NCBI GenBank assembly: GCA_003640385.1
Contig: RCAB01000477.1
Span: forward strand, 1 to 46,708
DNA: 46,708 nt
Origin: Setaria digitata
Lineage: Eukaryota > Nematoda > Chromadorea > Rhabditida > Setariidae
Direction of reading: 5' to 3'
A program made the translations under genes and the position numbers. Position 1 is the first letter of the stretch. Each line of letters begins with the position of its first letter. The notes under the pieces are model-generated. The model saw nothing but the letters and a program-made list of their open reading frames with translations, was not told the origin of the DNA and ran no database searches. This document shows, piece by piece, positions 11,400 through 24,600 of this stretch.

Positions 11400-14253
11400 A
11401 GATTCATTCCATATTCGGCAAACCGGAGTTAGAGGACAACGCTTCTGATTCGTTTCTTTTTTTCCCATTTAAATAGGCCAATGACAGATAAAGTACTGCT
11501 TAATTGTTTTCTTCCTTTTTTTTTTTTTTTTTTTTTCGTTTATATTCGTTACTTTTTCTTCAGGCAGAGTGAAATTTCTAATCTTCAACTGTTACTTCAT
11601 ATTCCACTTAATAGAAGGCTTTGGAATGGTTGAAATACTCTTAAGTGTTTTCCCAGTAAAATAGTCGAATTATACAACTTCATGTTGGTTCTTTATTTTA
11701 GTCAGTGGTCTCCATCTGGTGATATACATGTATTTTATATTTACACGATTCAAATAGTTGCCACGAGTTCTTTCCTTATTTATCAATCTTCGCTCTAATG
11801 GGCTGATTGTAACTGAATTATTCATTTGGTTATCTCCAAATGACGGTTGCTTTGATATCTACATATTACTCGTTTGTCTGCTTAATAGCTGTTTACTAAA
11901 TTATAATGTGATTTTGTCATACAGTGAAGTGCACCCTGAAATCTACGTTAATGTATGGATTTCATCGTGTTAGCTCATATAGTTTTTCCAGAATGATTGC
12001 TGCTGTAGGTATTCTATCATTGTCGCTTTACTTCACTGTCCTTTAATTCCTTGCAGGTTTAATGTCATTGTTAGGCTTCTTTCAATTTCTTATTGTCTTA
12101 ACCTATTTCCAACTTTAATACATTCTCCTTTGCTCGTTCTTTATTGAAACTACTGGCTAAGAACTAGTTTAAGCTAAATGTGCTGCCAAAAACAAAATTC
12201 TTTCACATATGAATTGCTTAATTTCTGAACAACTTTTTTTAGCGTTATCAAATAGATATGTATGGTTAATTACAGCTTTTAAAACCTAACTGCATTGTGT
12301 TGCAGCTATTTATCTAGAAGCCGATATTTAGTTATATCCAAAATTTTACGTTCAACGGAGACTTTGCAGTAGTAATCGGACAAACCTGATGAAACTGATA
12401 GACTTTTGTTAGTATTCATTTGAAGCACGCACAGATAAAGACAGTAAAAGTAAGGGGGAAATTTCTTTCTTTGGATCAAGAATATTGTATTTTAGTACGA
12501 GCAGTCTTCAGATCAAAAGTCAACGATTGCGATAAGAACCGAAAATGCTGTAGATTGCTTAAACTTTTAATACAGGTTATAGTGAGCAAGTAGCCTGTTT
12601 ACTTTCTTGCTTGCTCTCATACTTCGTTTATCTTAGCCTTTGTTTTACCTTATATCTGATTCCTAACACCTCTCCTATTATTTTTCCGGTTCATTAAAGT
12701 TTAGGGTCTATAGCTAGATTAGTTTAGATCACTTCAATTAGACTCTTAAATTTTTATCCAGAACTGTTTTTTTTTTTTTTTGGAAGAGAAAACGGAAAAA
12801 GTCTCGTCGCATAGAATTCGTAAGAGAACTCGTTTGAGTGAGGAGTAAAATTTATTTCCGATTTAAATTTCCCTAGGGCGAAAAAAAAGAAAGCGTTGTT
12901 TTCCTAAAAAAAAAAAAAAAAAAAGGCGGACATAGCTCTTGATAAGGTAATGTTACTGTAAAATTATTCCATCAGTTTTGTGCTTTACATTAGAATAGGC
13001 TGGAAGGATTCCCCCTGAAAGTCGATTTATTAATTTAGTCCTAGATTTCATTAAAATTTTAGCAATAGAGGGAGACTAAACAAAGATCAAAAAAAAAAAT
13101 TATTTTCTCAAAAAACACGGTCTTCTTTTTCTCAAATCTTGCTTGAATAGTCTTCTATTCTTCTAATCAAGGCAACGTGTAGAAAAATTTCTTCAGTTTA
13201 TAACTTGATCGGTTTGTGTCTATTGATTTTATATGTTTTAATGTGCATCATCAAAATTGTGCATGGATTTGCAAAAATGAGAATAAGGAAATATTCATGA
13301 TGTTTAGAAAACTGTATCCTCATAATTAAAGTTTTGCGTCACTAATTTACCAATTTGTTGACAGTCCTCCATTTAATTTCATCATGCCTAATTTCGAACA
13401 TATCATGGGTATATTCATAGGTATAGAATATTTGATTCGTTCCTCAGGTTCCTGATTTGACATGGTGAATGATAAAACAAAAGAAAACATTTCACTGTTA
13501 GTAAAAAGATGAATCCTTTGAATTTGAAATTACACACTCTACTGTAGGTTATAACAAAGATGCTAGCATCCTAGCATTCTGGAAATGATTGGAATTTGAA
13601 CACAGTTTGAATCTAGGTGAATCATTATCTAAATTAATTTATTCCCTATTATCGCCACTAATTGACTAGTCATTTTTTTGTTCACTTCTAGTCCTGTTTC
13701 AAGTACTAATATTAAATTTTATGGAGACTAATGAGGTGTGTATGAGGCAGCCAACAAGCATGTAATAGAGCTGAATGCTTAAATAAAAATAACTAATTGT
13801 GAAAACGATTAGTTTTATTCTCGTCCCAGCTTTATCTGTTTTAATTCCTGCGCCTTATTAATTAAACTACTACTAATAATAATAAAAGAAAAAAAAAAAC
13901 TGAAGTGTTGAATCTGACGTAGTCAAACTGTAAAGGTACACCACCTAAAATCAAAAGTAGATCCTATAGAACACTGAGAAAAATACTTGCAGTTTTAAAT
14001 TGAGATGTGAAAACTAAGTTAAAAAAAAATCCAAAAACATAATCATTTTCTGGCATAAAAGCTGCCAAATTTATTTGTTTGTTCAACGACTACTGATAAC
14101 CATTAATTGAAGCTAATTGGACCACTCTCTCTAGAACTCCTTCTCCCGTTCTTTTCCTCAGCTGTATTGCTTTATTGTACTAAAAGGATGAAAGGTGAAA
14201 AATTTCTAATAAGCAAAGAATCAATTAATTACTATTTTGTCTTATAAAGTTGC
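11400..14253. other. Convergent intergenic region, no gene seen
   Basis: 2.85 kb between the UBXN7 stop and the 3' end of the lactamase-like gene. It contains only T- and A-rich runs (for example 11517-11536, 12766-12781, 12907-12924) and a 12-bp palindrome, GATGCTAGCATC, near 13560. No open frame here shows conserved protein features. Confidence 0.6.
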
Positions 14254-17200
14254 TTAATGATCAGTAGCGCGGATGATGTCGCTTGCTAGAGCAAAACTTT
14301 CATCGAGTGCACCATATCTCCATGAAATACCATTTCGGATCATTACTGCTACAATCTGCAATAATTTAATTACTTAGTATTATCTGTCTTATTAAAGTCT
14401 TTTTTTACAAAAATTTTCAAAAATACTGAAAAATTTTCATTCAATGACAGACTTTATTGAGTGGATCGATGATTAAGTTTTGCATTCCGTGACCAGAGTG
14501 CGTGATAACGTACGCCTGTAATAGAATTGAAATATTTAATTTACAGTTATAATAGAAATCTTATAATTGATTGAGATCAAAGATTGATACTTGATTCCTA
14601 TTGAAGTATTTTAAGGAAATAATTATAATATAAATTTACAGCTTTCTTCTTCCTTCTGTCTTCTGGATCTTCCCGCTTTGCTCATTATTTGAAGAAGAAC
14701 TAAGGAAGAAGTGGATAAATTTCTAATTTCTGTTGCATCATTTCAATTGCTATTTAGCAGTGAAATAACAATAGTGAATGATGGATATTTGATTTTAAGA
14801 TAAGAACAGACATTTGGTCGAACAGGATGTAATTCATAGAAGAAGCCATAACCACGATAGGCCTTGAAATAGGATATTCCATCTTCTGTATATTCTACCG
14901 GTGTGCTTATTCGTTCCCAAACCTCCGTACTTATTAAATTTCTCTAAACGTTAAAATTTCTTTCATATGAATAAATTACTTTTGGCGAATTATATGGAAA
15001 TATAATTATTGCATGTTATTTTTAGGCCCAAAATTATGGCAATATTTTCACTGGTTTACCGATGAAGTGATCATGTAGTGAAGTGATCTTCATGATCCTC
15101 GGAGTTGGAAGAGTAAAAAATTTAAAAATAAGGTTTCAATAATAAATTACCCTCCATATGGTGGAAACAACATTTGCAAGTCCTCGTGCAGTTCCAATAC
15201 CTAATACTGAAACATTTTCTATTTCTCGAACTGCTGGATTATTGTATGGTACTTCCTCCTTGAACTTATTAAAAACATAACGATATATTGAAATAGAAAT
15301 AATAGGAAAATGATTAAAAAAAAAAGAAAAAAATGTCAAGTAAGTAACTCATTAATATACATTGCAAATTTATTTTCTATTAATTAATTGTCTTTGAAAG
15401 GCTAACACTTAAAACACTAAGCCATAATGGATATCTGCCAGCATCAAACATTCCACAATGAAAATAATTCAAGGTGCAGTGCAATATGACTGGAAAAAAC
15501 TTCGGAGAGGAGAATATTCCATAAATGAATTCAAAAACATTTGCTTTAACAATGCGAGCCACTCGATAATGCTCATTTCGAGGTAATCCCAAATAGAAAT
15601 CTTTATCTGTAATTAAATCACACTAATTAATCGTTAATCTAAATATATAATTTCTCCCTTCGCCTTTCTTTTCTTTTTTTTTTCCTTCTTTTTCTACATG
15701 AAAAATTTGGAAAAAAAAAAGAAACACCATTGCAAAGAAAAATTGCAAATCAAAAAATTATTGTCATTTAGTACTATTAGTAGTTTTGTGTCGTGTATAA
15801 TGAAAAAAAAAAAAAAAAAAAGAAAAAAAAATTATTTTAAAAGTTTTGTTAAAGATTTTAAACTATCATTTTCATGTTCTATTAATTTGACTTTTCTTTT
15901 CTCAATTTTTTTTTTTTTTTTTTTGTCAAAACCATTTCTTAGCTTGCACATGCATACCTTTTTTCCTAATTCATTTTAACATTCTTAAAATGTGAGAAGA
16001 GCAAATAAATAAATCTGTGTAATAGTGCAATGAAGGAAATATTTTATTACAATGTTAGAAGTAATGAAAGAAAAGAAAATACGCGACTTATCTGTTTTTC
16101 GAAAAATATTTTTTACAAAAACAATTAAAAAAAAAAAAAAAATGCGATAAAACTAATGCGTCAACCAATATTGACTAATTCTTTAGCAATAAATGAAATT
16201 TTGAATAACCATAAATCATCTAGGTAATTTCTAGAAGCAATTTAAAAAACAAAACAAACCCTCCATATGTTTTTGAATTTCCTCGTGAAAAAATTGCGCA
16301 ACACTACGTTTTAGCGGATCAACTCGTCGAACAATTTGGTCTAATAGCCAACCATATGTTAGTGCATGATAAGCCACTACTGTACCTGTAGGCCATCTTG
16401 GTTTTGTCTGAAAATTTTTCAATAAGTTAATTATTTTGATGAAAATGAAAATTTAGCAATTAAATGAAATAATGATGTAATGAAAGGAGAGAGAACCTGA
16501 GTAACTGTTTCGGTTCATATCTTTTTGCAAAGAAATCATTGGAAACAATAAAAATTGCAAAAATCTTTGAATTTAGAATAAAATGAAAAAAAAAAGAAAA
16601 AAAAAAAGAAAAAAGGTGACAAAACAAACTTGTTCTATAATGCGAGAAATATAACGATGATCTCGAGCTTGTTCTATTGTCAATTCAGCATCAAATACAA
16701 TTAAGCCTGCCTAGGAATGATGAACATATATATATATATTTTTTTTTCAGATACTTAAAATTTCTATCAAATGATTTTTAATCTGTAAAAAATTTTACTT
16801 TATGCTCAACAAGCCATTGAACAGTAGTGTTTTCCTTGTTATGTGCACCAAATTCAGGCCAATATTTTACAACCTGAAATATCAGAACTTAAAAAGAATA
16901 AAATAATCATAAATAGCTATGATAAGATTTATAAATGATAATAACCTTATCTTCGTACTGTAATTGTCCTCGACTAACAAGAATAGCAATGATTAATGCA
17001 CCAATTGCTTTTGTTGTTGAAAATGTCAACGACATCGTATCACGATCCCATTCTCGAAGTGCAGCTCTGTGCTATGATAATTAGATTTCTGATTATTTAC
17101 CCTCTCTTTCATTTTCATTTTCTTCAATATAAAATTTATGAGATTATCATATCGGTGTTTTATTTGATCCTACACATGCTATAAATTATTCTTTACGCTT

Positions 17201-18021
17201 AATTCAAAAATGCAATCAGCTGATACATCCTCTGAATTATCACTCATTTATTATGACTTAAGAATAAGTGCAAATATTACTTTTTAATATTGGATACAAG
17301 GTAATTATTAATTTTTTATTATTTGAAATGAAATTTTAAAAATTATTAAAATTTTGAAATAAAAGAGAAATAGTGATCGAAGTAACAAAATGCAATTAAT
17401 TACCTTTCAGCATAACCACCCCAAAGATCGACTATAAGTTCATTATTTTTATAAACAGCAAATGCTAATCCTTCCTTTTCTCGAGATAAAATTTTGCTGC
17501 AAATTAACAAGGAAAAAAAAGAAGAAATATTGAAATTGTTTCTGTTTAAATATATTTGAAAAAAAAAAAAGAAAAAATACCACTTTAACAGCAGATTATC
17601 ACATAAGTTATATTACCTTTCCTTTCCAAATTTATATTCATTTGTAATTTTTATTTTAATAAGTACAGCCTACTTTGTTGTTTTATTTGTAATTCCATCC
17701 TTATAGCATATGTATATATTAATTATATGTGTATATATATATATATATATAATTATATATTATTTTATCATTATTTATAATAATTATTTATATTTATTTA
17801 TTTATAATAATTAATTATATATTATATATATAAAGAAATGATTTATGATAATTTTCATTTATAATGCAAAGAAGAAGCAAAACTTACTCGAACATATCTC
17901 GAATTGATTGGAAATCCTTTTTAACTGTTCCATTTGATTTAGAATTATTTACAGGTGTCTTAAAAATCCATCCAATAATTAAACCTATGATCACGGCTAT
18001 AGCTGCCCTTCGTGTACACAT
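14254..18021 (-). CDS. Membrane-anchored serine beta-lactamase-like hydrolase
   Basis: 420 aa in 11 exons (minus): 18021-17888, 17496-17404, 17066-16946, 16873-16799, 16710-16630, 16407-16260, 15606-15407, 15264-15151, 14943-14812, 14515-14453, 14355-14254; all phases agree. Residues 6-21 ([15 protein letters not shown]) form an N-terminal signal anchor. The rest is a class C beta-lactamase/esterase (EstB-like) fold. The nucleophile motif SxxK is STTK at 92-95; the Tyr motif is YHALTYGW with Y181; the third box is HSG at 372-374. LWGGYAE and GIGTARGLA are also typical of the family, which is expanded in nematodes as lact genes. The motifs are intact, so a Ser hydrolase is likely; the substrate is unknown. 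A TTTTCAG acceptor lies 5 nt upstream of the ATG, which supports this start over a longer upstream frame. Confidence 0.9.
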
Positions 18022-18026
18022 TTTAA

Positions 18027-18033
18027 CTGAAAA
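18027..18033 (-). promoter_or_regulatory. Candidate spliced-leader acceptor for the lactamase-like gene
   Basis: On the minus strand TTTTTCAG is followed by TTAAA and then the ATG at 18021. This very short leader is typical of trans-spliced nematode mRNAs. Confidence 0.55.
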
Positions 18034-18733
18034 ATTTGTTTTTTTTTTTTTCTTTTTTAAAAAAAAAAAAACATTCCTGCTATAAAATTGGTCCATTTAA
18101 GGTAATAACATCATTTGCTAAACTAAATAATTGTTAATTGATACCATTTAAAACTACATGATAGTAATAACTGATGGTTCTTTACAGTGATAACAAATAA
18201 AAAGCTCAAAATATGATCATGCAAATGAATTAAAATGAACAAGGAAAAAACGACGGATCACATGATAGTAATCTATCGAAATAAAAGCTTAGTATCATCA
18301 TTAATACTTAATGAAATAATTTCCGACAATTTACCGGAAACTTTTCATCATTTTTAATCACAGGAACTAGTTGATGCTACAGCCGATTATATATCGTAAA
18401 TTTTTTTTTCGTATTCTTCTCACACTAGATTACAGTTCGGATGAGGTCATAGGTGAGAGAAATGAAATAAGCAGAAGCAAGAGAAGAAGAGCTGAGGATG
18501 AGAAAAGCAATTATGAATAGTTTTACTAAAAACAAAAAAAAAAATCAGCTGATACTTAACTATATTGGAAATAATTCGCTGTTTCGTTTAAACGGAAAAG
18601 AAGACAATAGCAAATTTGAAATTTCTTCTTAAATCGACGCGGAAAATTTTATTTTTTTATTTTTTGTAATTCATTTTCTAATTTCACATCTTTCTTTTTT
18701 ATCTCTTTGGAAATAATTAATGAAAGGAAAATT

Positions 18734-18997
18734 TTAGAGAATCTTCAAATTGTATAAAAGGCGAATGAAAAGAACATGAAGCACAATCAAATAACTTCCA
18801 ATAAATGATCCAGAAATTACAAAACTTGAAAAGATCCTAGACGGGAACCAGTTAATTGGCCATTTCAAAATGGTAGTGTAGGGAACGCAAGTTATACTGA
18901 CAACAAATGATAAAGTAAAAGTAATCAAACATTTATATACACATATCCTCTGCATTCTCTTCTTTTCTCGACATGCCTTCAATTCATCATCGTTCAC
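18734..18997 (-). CDS. Hypothetical small two-TM protein or exon
   Basis: An open frame encoding about 87 residues. It has a charged N-terminus (DDELKACREKKRMQRI), a first hydrophobic segment (LITFTLSFVVSITCV), then TILKWPINWFPSRIF, and a second hydrophobic segment ending in SGSFIGSYLIVLHVLF. The layout (ELK.C near the N-terminus, two TM helices, F.SR....G...GSY) loosely recalls OCIA-domain mitochondrial proteins, but the usual SFW block is missing, so this is only a suggestion. There is no good ATG at the start: the frame opens with GTG and stays open about 54 nt further upstream. It may therefore be an internal or last exon, or begin at the internal Met near 18950. Confidence 0.35.
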   Translation of the reverse strand: MNDDELKACREKKRMQRICVYKCLITFTLSFVVSITCVPYTTILKWPINWFPSRIFSSFVISGSFIGSYLIVLHVLFIRLLYNLKIL

Positions 18998-19710
18998 AAA
19001 AAATTGTTTTAATGAGTAGAGGCATGATAGGAAGTGATCAACATTTTGCTTTTATGTTTTATCAAATAATTAACACACTAAATTAATCATTACTACTCGA
19101 ATGATAATAAATAACAGAAAAGTTCATCAATGATTATGAACAATTGCTAGATTGTTTACTAATAATCTAACTTGTAAGCAACAGGATTGCTTCATAAGAA
19201 TACCATATCTAATACCATATCATAAGAATACCGTAAAAAAACAAAAAAAAAAAAATTAGTTTACAAATAAGTCTAAAAAAAATCTAAACAAAGAAAACAA
19301 CAAATTTACCAATCATAATTCTAGATACTGTTGATAACTGCTAGCGTGATTGATGTGCTACCACATAATGTTACTACAGTAACTGATAACTGATAGCGCA
19401 ATGTATATATTATCAGTGCTCACTAAATCGTACAGGAGATTGAAATCAGGAAGAAGAGGATTTTTTCTCATCACTATCACCTTTATAACATAATTTCACA
19501 CCACTACCCGATGTCAATGAAGTCTTCTAGAAAGTACAGCATTGATCACTTCCATCCATCGATCACCATCCCTCACACCTGTCCTTCTTTCCTCTCTCCT
19601 TTTTTGCTTCGCCAACACCTTGCGATCCATACACTCCGATCCTCTTCACCTAATACAGTCTATCATTTCAAGCATTGTTCTAAATCACATCCTATTGATT
19701 ACTTCCCTCC

Positions 19711-19926
19711 AATATCTATGATAACAATAGCAAAGAGCAATGCTGTTAATGATAATAATGATAGCAATAAAATTAATGTTAACAAATGATAACTCTAATA
19801 TATGCAAATGATTGCAAGTTGTAATTTTTCAGCATTCATGATTATAATAGCAAATGAGTAATATCTATGATAATAATAGCAAAGAGCAATGCTGTTAATG
19901 ATAATAATGATAGCAATAAAATTAAT
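19711..19926. repeat. 67-bp direct repeat
   Basis: 19711-19777 and 19860-19926 match at 66 of 67 positions (AATATCTATG ... AAATTAAT), offset 149 bp. It is not joined by an N, so it is probably a genuine local duplication. Confidence 0.85.
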
Positions 19927-21615
19927 ATTGTTAAATGATAATGATAAGAAATAAATGCAAAATAATTGTATTTTGCGTATTTGAGAAATAATTTTAAAAA
20001 TGCGGTAAAAATATTCACAATTCGAATAGATTCATTTTTTTCTAAATTACTATTATTGAAAATTTTTTGAAGAGAGTACGATTTAATAATTATACACTGA
20101 TAAAAGCAGAAGCTGTAAAATTGACCTTAAAATAAAAAACAAAAAAAAAAAAAAAAAAAGGAAAGAAAAAAGAAAAGAAATCTGAATGTTGGAAGGTTTC
20201 ATTTTGTTGTATAGGCAGGTAGCAGGTATTAAATTGTTGAATAAAACACCAACTAAAAGAATCATTATACTGATGTGTAAGAATTTAATTCTGTTTATAA
20301 AAAAGCTTAATTTTTTTTTTAACTTTAGGTTACTTCATTCTGTGTCACCAATTTTATATCAAAAGTATATTTTATTACATTTTTTTCACTTTCGTTTTTT
20401 TTTCTTTTTTTTACATGTTCTCTTTTATGTGCTACAAAATAAACTAGCTAAAGAAAAATGAATTAAATAGACGAGAAAGAAATGCTTGTATATAAGGAAA
20501 AAGAAGTATATTCATGTAGAATAAAGAATACATTATGTGGTAATAGATAATACTAATATTAATATGAATTGTTGATTTTGGAAATTGTTAACGTTGCACA
20601 GTTCTTTGCAATTACAATTCATTCAATTTATGGAAGAATAAACACTGTAACATGAATAACACTGAAATGGAAATGTTAAACTTTTAATAATTAATAATTA
20701 TTTGCGGTAACAACAATTCAAAGGCTATTCCATAACAAAACAAACTGGTTTTCACTACTTATTAGGGCAGAGATGAAATTTACTTGATGAAAACAATCAT
20801 TTACAACAGCTGACAGCAATAATAAATGCCACTTTTCCATATAATTCGCGCCTCTATCATTAACCAAGTGATAATAGTTTAGAACTAGTCTTATGACGAT
20901 ATTATTATCAGACCTATTGCTGTTATTAACATTAATATAATTGTTTTAACTCTTGTTAAAATTGTCATCTATTGTAGAATAACTCATTTCCACATACAAT
21001 TTGATGTCAAATATTTGTCTATGAATAGTTTTTTTTTTTTTTTTTTTTTTTTTTACAAGTAATATTGTTAATGATATTAGTGTGAAATTATATAAGCATT
21101 TAAAAATGCTATTGCTGTGAGCTTCTTTATTATTTGAATGAAAAGAGAGAAAAAAAAAAAAAGATAACATTTTTTATTGAATGATAATATCAACGTTTTT
21201 TTTTTTAATATTATTTAAAATTTTTACTTGAGATCACTTTACTGCTAATTGTTACCTGCTTATTGCTTTGCTCACTGATATGAGTTGGACGAATGGCGTA
21301 ACTAATTTAACTGATAAAATTGAATTAATTCAACGTATTGGTAACTTTAACTACGACTGATCTTTTTTTTACTGAAATATTTTGCACGGAAAGGGAAAAT
21401 AAATTGGAAATGGGAAAGTTTTTATGTGATGCGTGAAAATTGTTTTATCATTAAACTAATCATTAACTAACCTGAAAATTAATTACACATCTAAATAAAC
21501 AATTCTTGGAGATTGTGTAACATAATGTGATACGTATTTATTTATTTATTTATTTATTTATTTTTGTCAAGCAACTAATTCCAATGACTGTTGTAAGATT
21601 GAATTGCTCCAAATC

Positions 21616-21633
21616 ATTTCAGGTTCATTTCAG
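21616..21633 (+). promoter_or_regulatory. Tandem acceptor sites upstream of the Na+/H+ exchanger
   Basis: Two copies of CATTTCAGGT (AGs at 21621-21622 and 21632-21633) lie 28 and 17 nt before the ATG at 21650. Either could accept a spliced leader; their presence supports the 5' end placed here. Confidence 0.45.
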
Positions 21634-21649
21634 GTCAACGAAATTAGCA

Positions 21650-24600
21650 ATGTTGTGGTTTATGATGGAATTTGAGTGGCATGATTTGAATACACCTCTT
21701 TCTATTTGTTTATGGCTTTTATCAATTGTATTAGCTAAAATAAGTTCGTATAATTAACTAAACTTTTTATTTTCACAGCACAAACAAAAATATTTACTCA
21801 ATTGTTTTTGTGCAAAAAATAATTCTCAATAATATGAAAAATTCTTCTGCAGCAGTTAAAACAAGTTATTTAAATTAAATAATATGTCGTTTTTCTAGTA
21901 TGCATGCAGAAACAAAAGAGATTAAATAATTTTTTTTCTTACAAGGAAGTGATAAAGTAAATTTGAATTTTAACACAATGTATATATTTTTTCTTTTTAT
22001 CAATTTAAAGCGGTTATCTGCCTTGAAAAACTATCACTCTGATAATTAATACCGATTAATGGGCAAAAAAAAAAAAATGTTTTTTTTTTTTTAATCTACT
22101 TTGTCACTAATTAGCAATATAATTGAAGGCCTTTTAAGTGCTGTTAGCACTAGTAATCAAAACTAATTCTATTATTTAATATCTTTTAGAGTTAAATTAT
22201 TACTGCAAAAATATTGCCATCACAGTGAATTTTAAATTAATTAAATTCTCAATTTGCTTTCAAAATTCAGTATCTCATTCGTCTAAACGACTAACCATCG
22301 TTCCTGATTCTGCTCTTTTAATTCTTGTCGGCTTTGCTGCTGGAAGTATAATGGATCGCTTTTGGTCACATGAAATCTACTTACATCCAGGTGAACATTT
22401 CAACCCAATTACAATATCATTTTCTATAATAATTCACATCTTTTGATTTATTTATTATTTAAAAAAAAAAAAAAAGAAAAGAAACGAAAAAAATTGCAGA
22501 TTTTTTTTTCTTGTATCTATTACCACCGATAGCATTGGATGCTGGTTATGCTTTACCTAATCAGGCTTTTTTTGATAATTTTGGCACAATTATATTGTAC
22601 GCTGTGTTAGGAACAATTTGGAATATTGCATCTGTCGGTAGCTGTTTCTTTTTTCCACTTCAAAATCTCATTAATTACAATCATTATTAACCAATTATTC
22701 TGTAGCATTTATATGTCAATTGAAATTAATTTATATTAATTTAGTAAATTTTTTCTTTTTTTTTTTTTTTTTTTGTACGAGTTGAATATAGAAACTTTTA
22801 ACATTTGTTACTAAATTTCTTTCATTTTTTTTTTTTTTTTTTTTTAATATTAATATATCATAGAATTGCACAAAATGTATGAATTGGAAGTTCTGGAAAG
22901 AATGAAATAGTTGAATTAAAATTGAAGGTTTTGATAAAATCATCTTATCTTTGGTTCATTTTTCTTTTTTTCCAAATCATTTTAATAGATTTTTATCATT
23001 AAATTTATAACTTCTTTTTTTTTCCTGAAATTTTTTCCGAAAATGCAGAATAAATAGAAATTCTTGAAAAAAAAAAAACGAATAAATTCTAGGATTTATT
23101 CTATTTCTGGCATCATCATTCTTCGCGATCTCGATACCCTGGATCGATCTATTCCTCTTCTCCACACTTATCTCCGCGGTGGATCCAGTTGCTGTACTTA
23201 GTGTTTTCGAGGAAATCAATGTTAATAGGCTGCTATATATTTGTGTTTTTGGCGAATCATTGTTAAACGATGCTGTAACAATTGTAAGATTATCAAATTT
23301 TACAGCATTAATATTCACTGAAGAAATGTCTTTAAATTTACAAAAAGAAAAAAGTATCCCTGTTCATCAATCTTACGTGATCAATCAATTTAATCGATAA
23401 ATTGAGATCATTTTGATATTCTTACAGAAGTAAAACAAACAGTAGCCAAGTAGCATTTTTTAAATTTAAAAAAAAAAAAAAAAAGATTTAGAGAGAGAGT
23501 TTTATTATCGGAAAATTTTTGCTAAACTTAAATCTATAAGATGAATAAGAAAAGTGAAAGAAAGTTACACTTTCATATTCAACGAAAGAGAGAGAGAGAG
23601 AAGTGCTAATTTTATAGCATATAGGTTATGTATCATGCATTAGCAGCGATGGCTAAAATTGAATCGGAGAATTTGGAAGCTGATGATTTCATTAAAGCAT
23701 TGATATCATTCTTTCTAGTCAGTTTTGGTGGAATACTTATCGGAATTGTTGGTGCTGCTATCACTGGTTTAGCAACAAAGTAATAATTTTTTCTTTTTTT
23801 TTTTGATTTTGAAAATATATTTTAATTAAAAAAAAAACAGAAAAAACAGATTTCATTTTTGTTTAAAAATTTCTCCAAAAATATTTTTTTTAAAAGAAAA
23901 TTTATTAAAAAAAACAAAAAAAAATATTTTGGAAATTTAATTAAAAAAAAAAAAATTACACACATTTATTATATTAGTTTGAATTAATTATGCAACAAAT
24001 TTTTGTCTTTTTTCTTTGCAATATTATATATGTTTATTTATGGTGTAAGAAATAGACATCAAACATAAATTATTGGAAATTGATTTATTATCAAAAAAAA
24101 AGAAAAATTTCTTTTTAATAATATGAAATTGGTTTTTAATATAAACCATATGTAAATATGTGAATTTTGTTCCAGTAGTGTTAAATTTAATTTGAACGAT
24201 AAATATTTCACTCAAACTATGTTATATCGGCTTCTTTATTTTTTCTTTACTAAATTAATTTATTTAAACAGATATTTCATTTCATTTGAAATTTGTATAT
24301 ACTGTTACCTGTTGCTGTGATGAGAAAATTTTCAATTATTTTCTGACTTTTTTCTTTTAAACTTTTTTTTTTTTTTTTTTTAAATCTATAATATTGCTGA
24401 TAATATTTAGATATTCGAATAACCAGCAAGTGCTTCAACCATTAATTTGTTTGGTTATACCCTATCTTTCATATTTGATAGCAGAAAGTGTTCATTTGTC
24501 CGGTATACTTGCGTAAGCTATTTATTTTTAAAATTTTAAAATTCCGAAGGAGAATATAGCTAATCTAATAAAGTTTCAGGTATTAGTAATGATTTAAAAA

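Larger units (their letters stand above)
18034..21615. other. Divergent AT-rich intergenic region
   Basis: 3.6 kb between the divergent lactamase-like and Na+/H+ exchanger genes. It holds a candidate small TM ORF (18734-18997), a 67-bp direct repeat (19711/19860), long A/T runs (for example 21031-21054) and (TTTA)n at 21536-21562. No further gene is recognised. Confidence 0.5.

Noticed and set aside
19511..19789. 92-codon open frame
   Set aside because: His/Ser/Asn-rich with no domain; its 3' part is the 67-bp repeat, whose second copy is out of this context.
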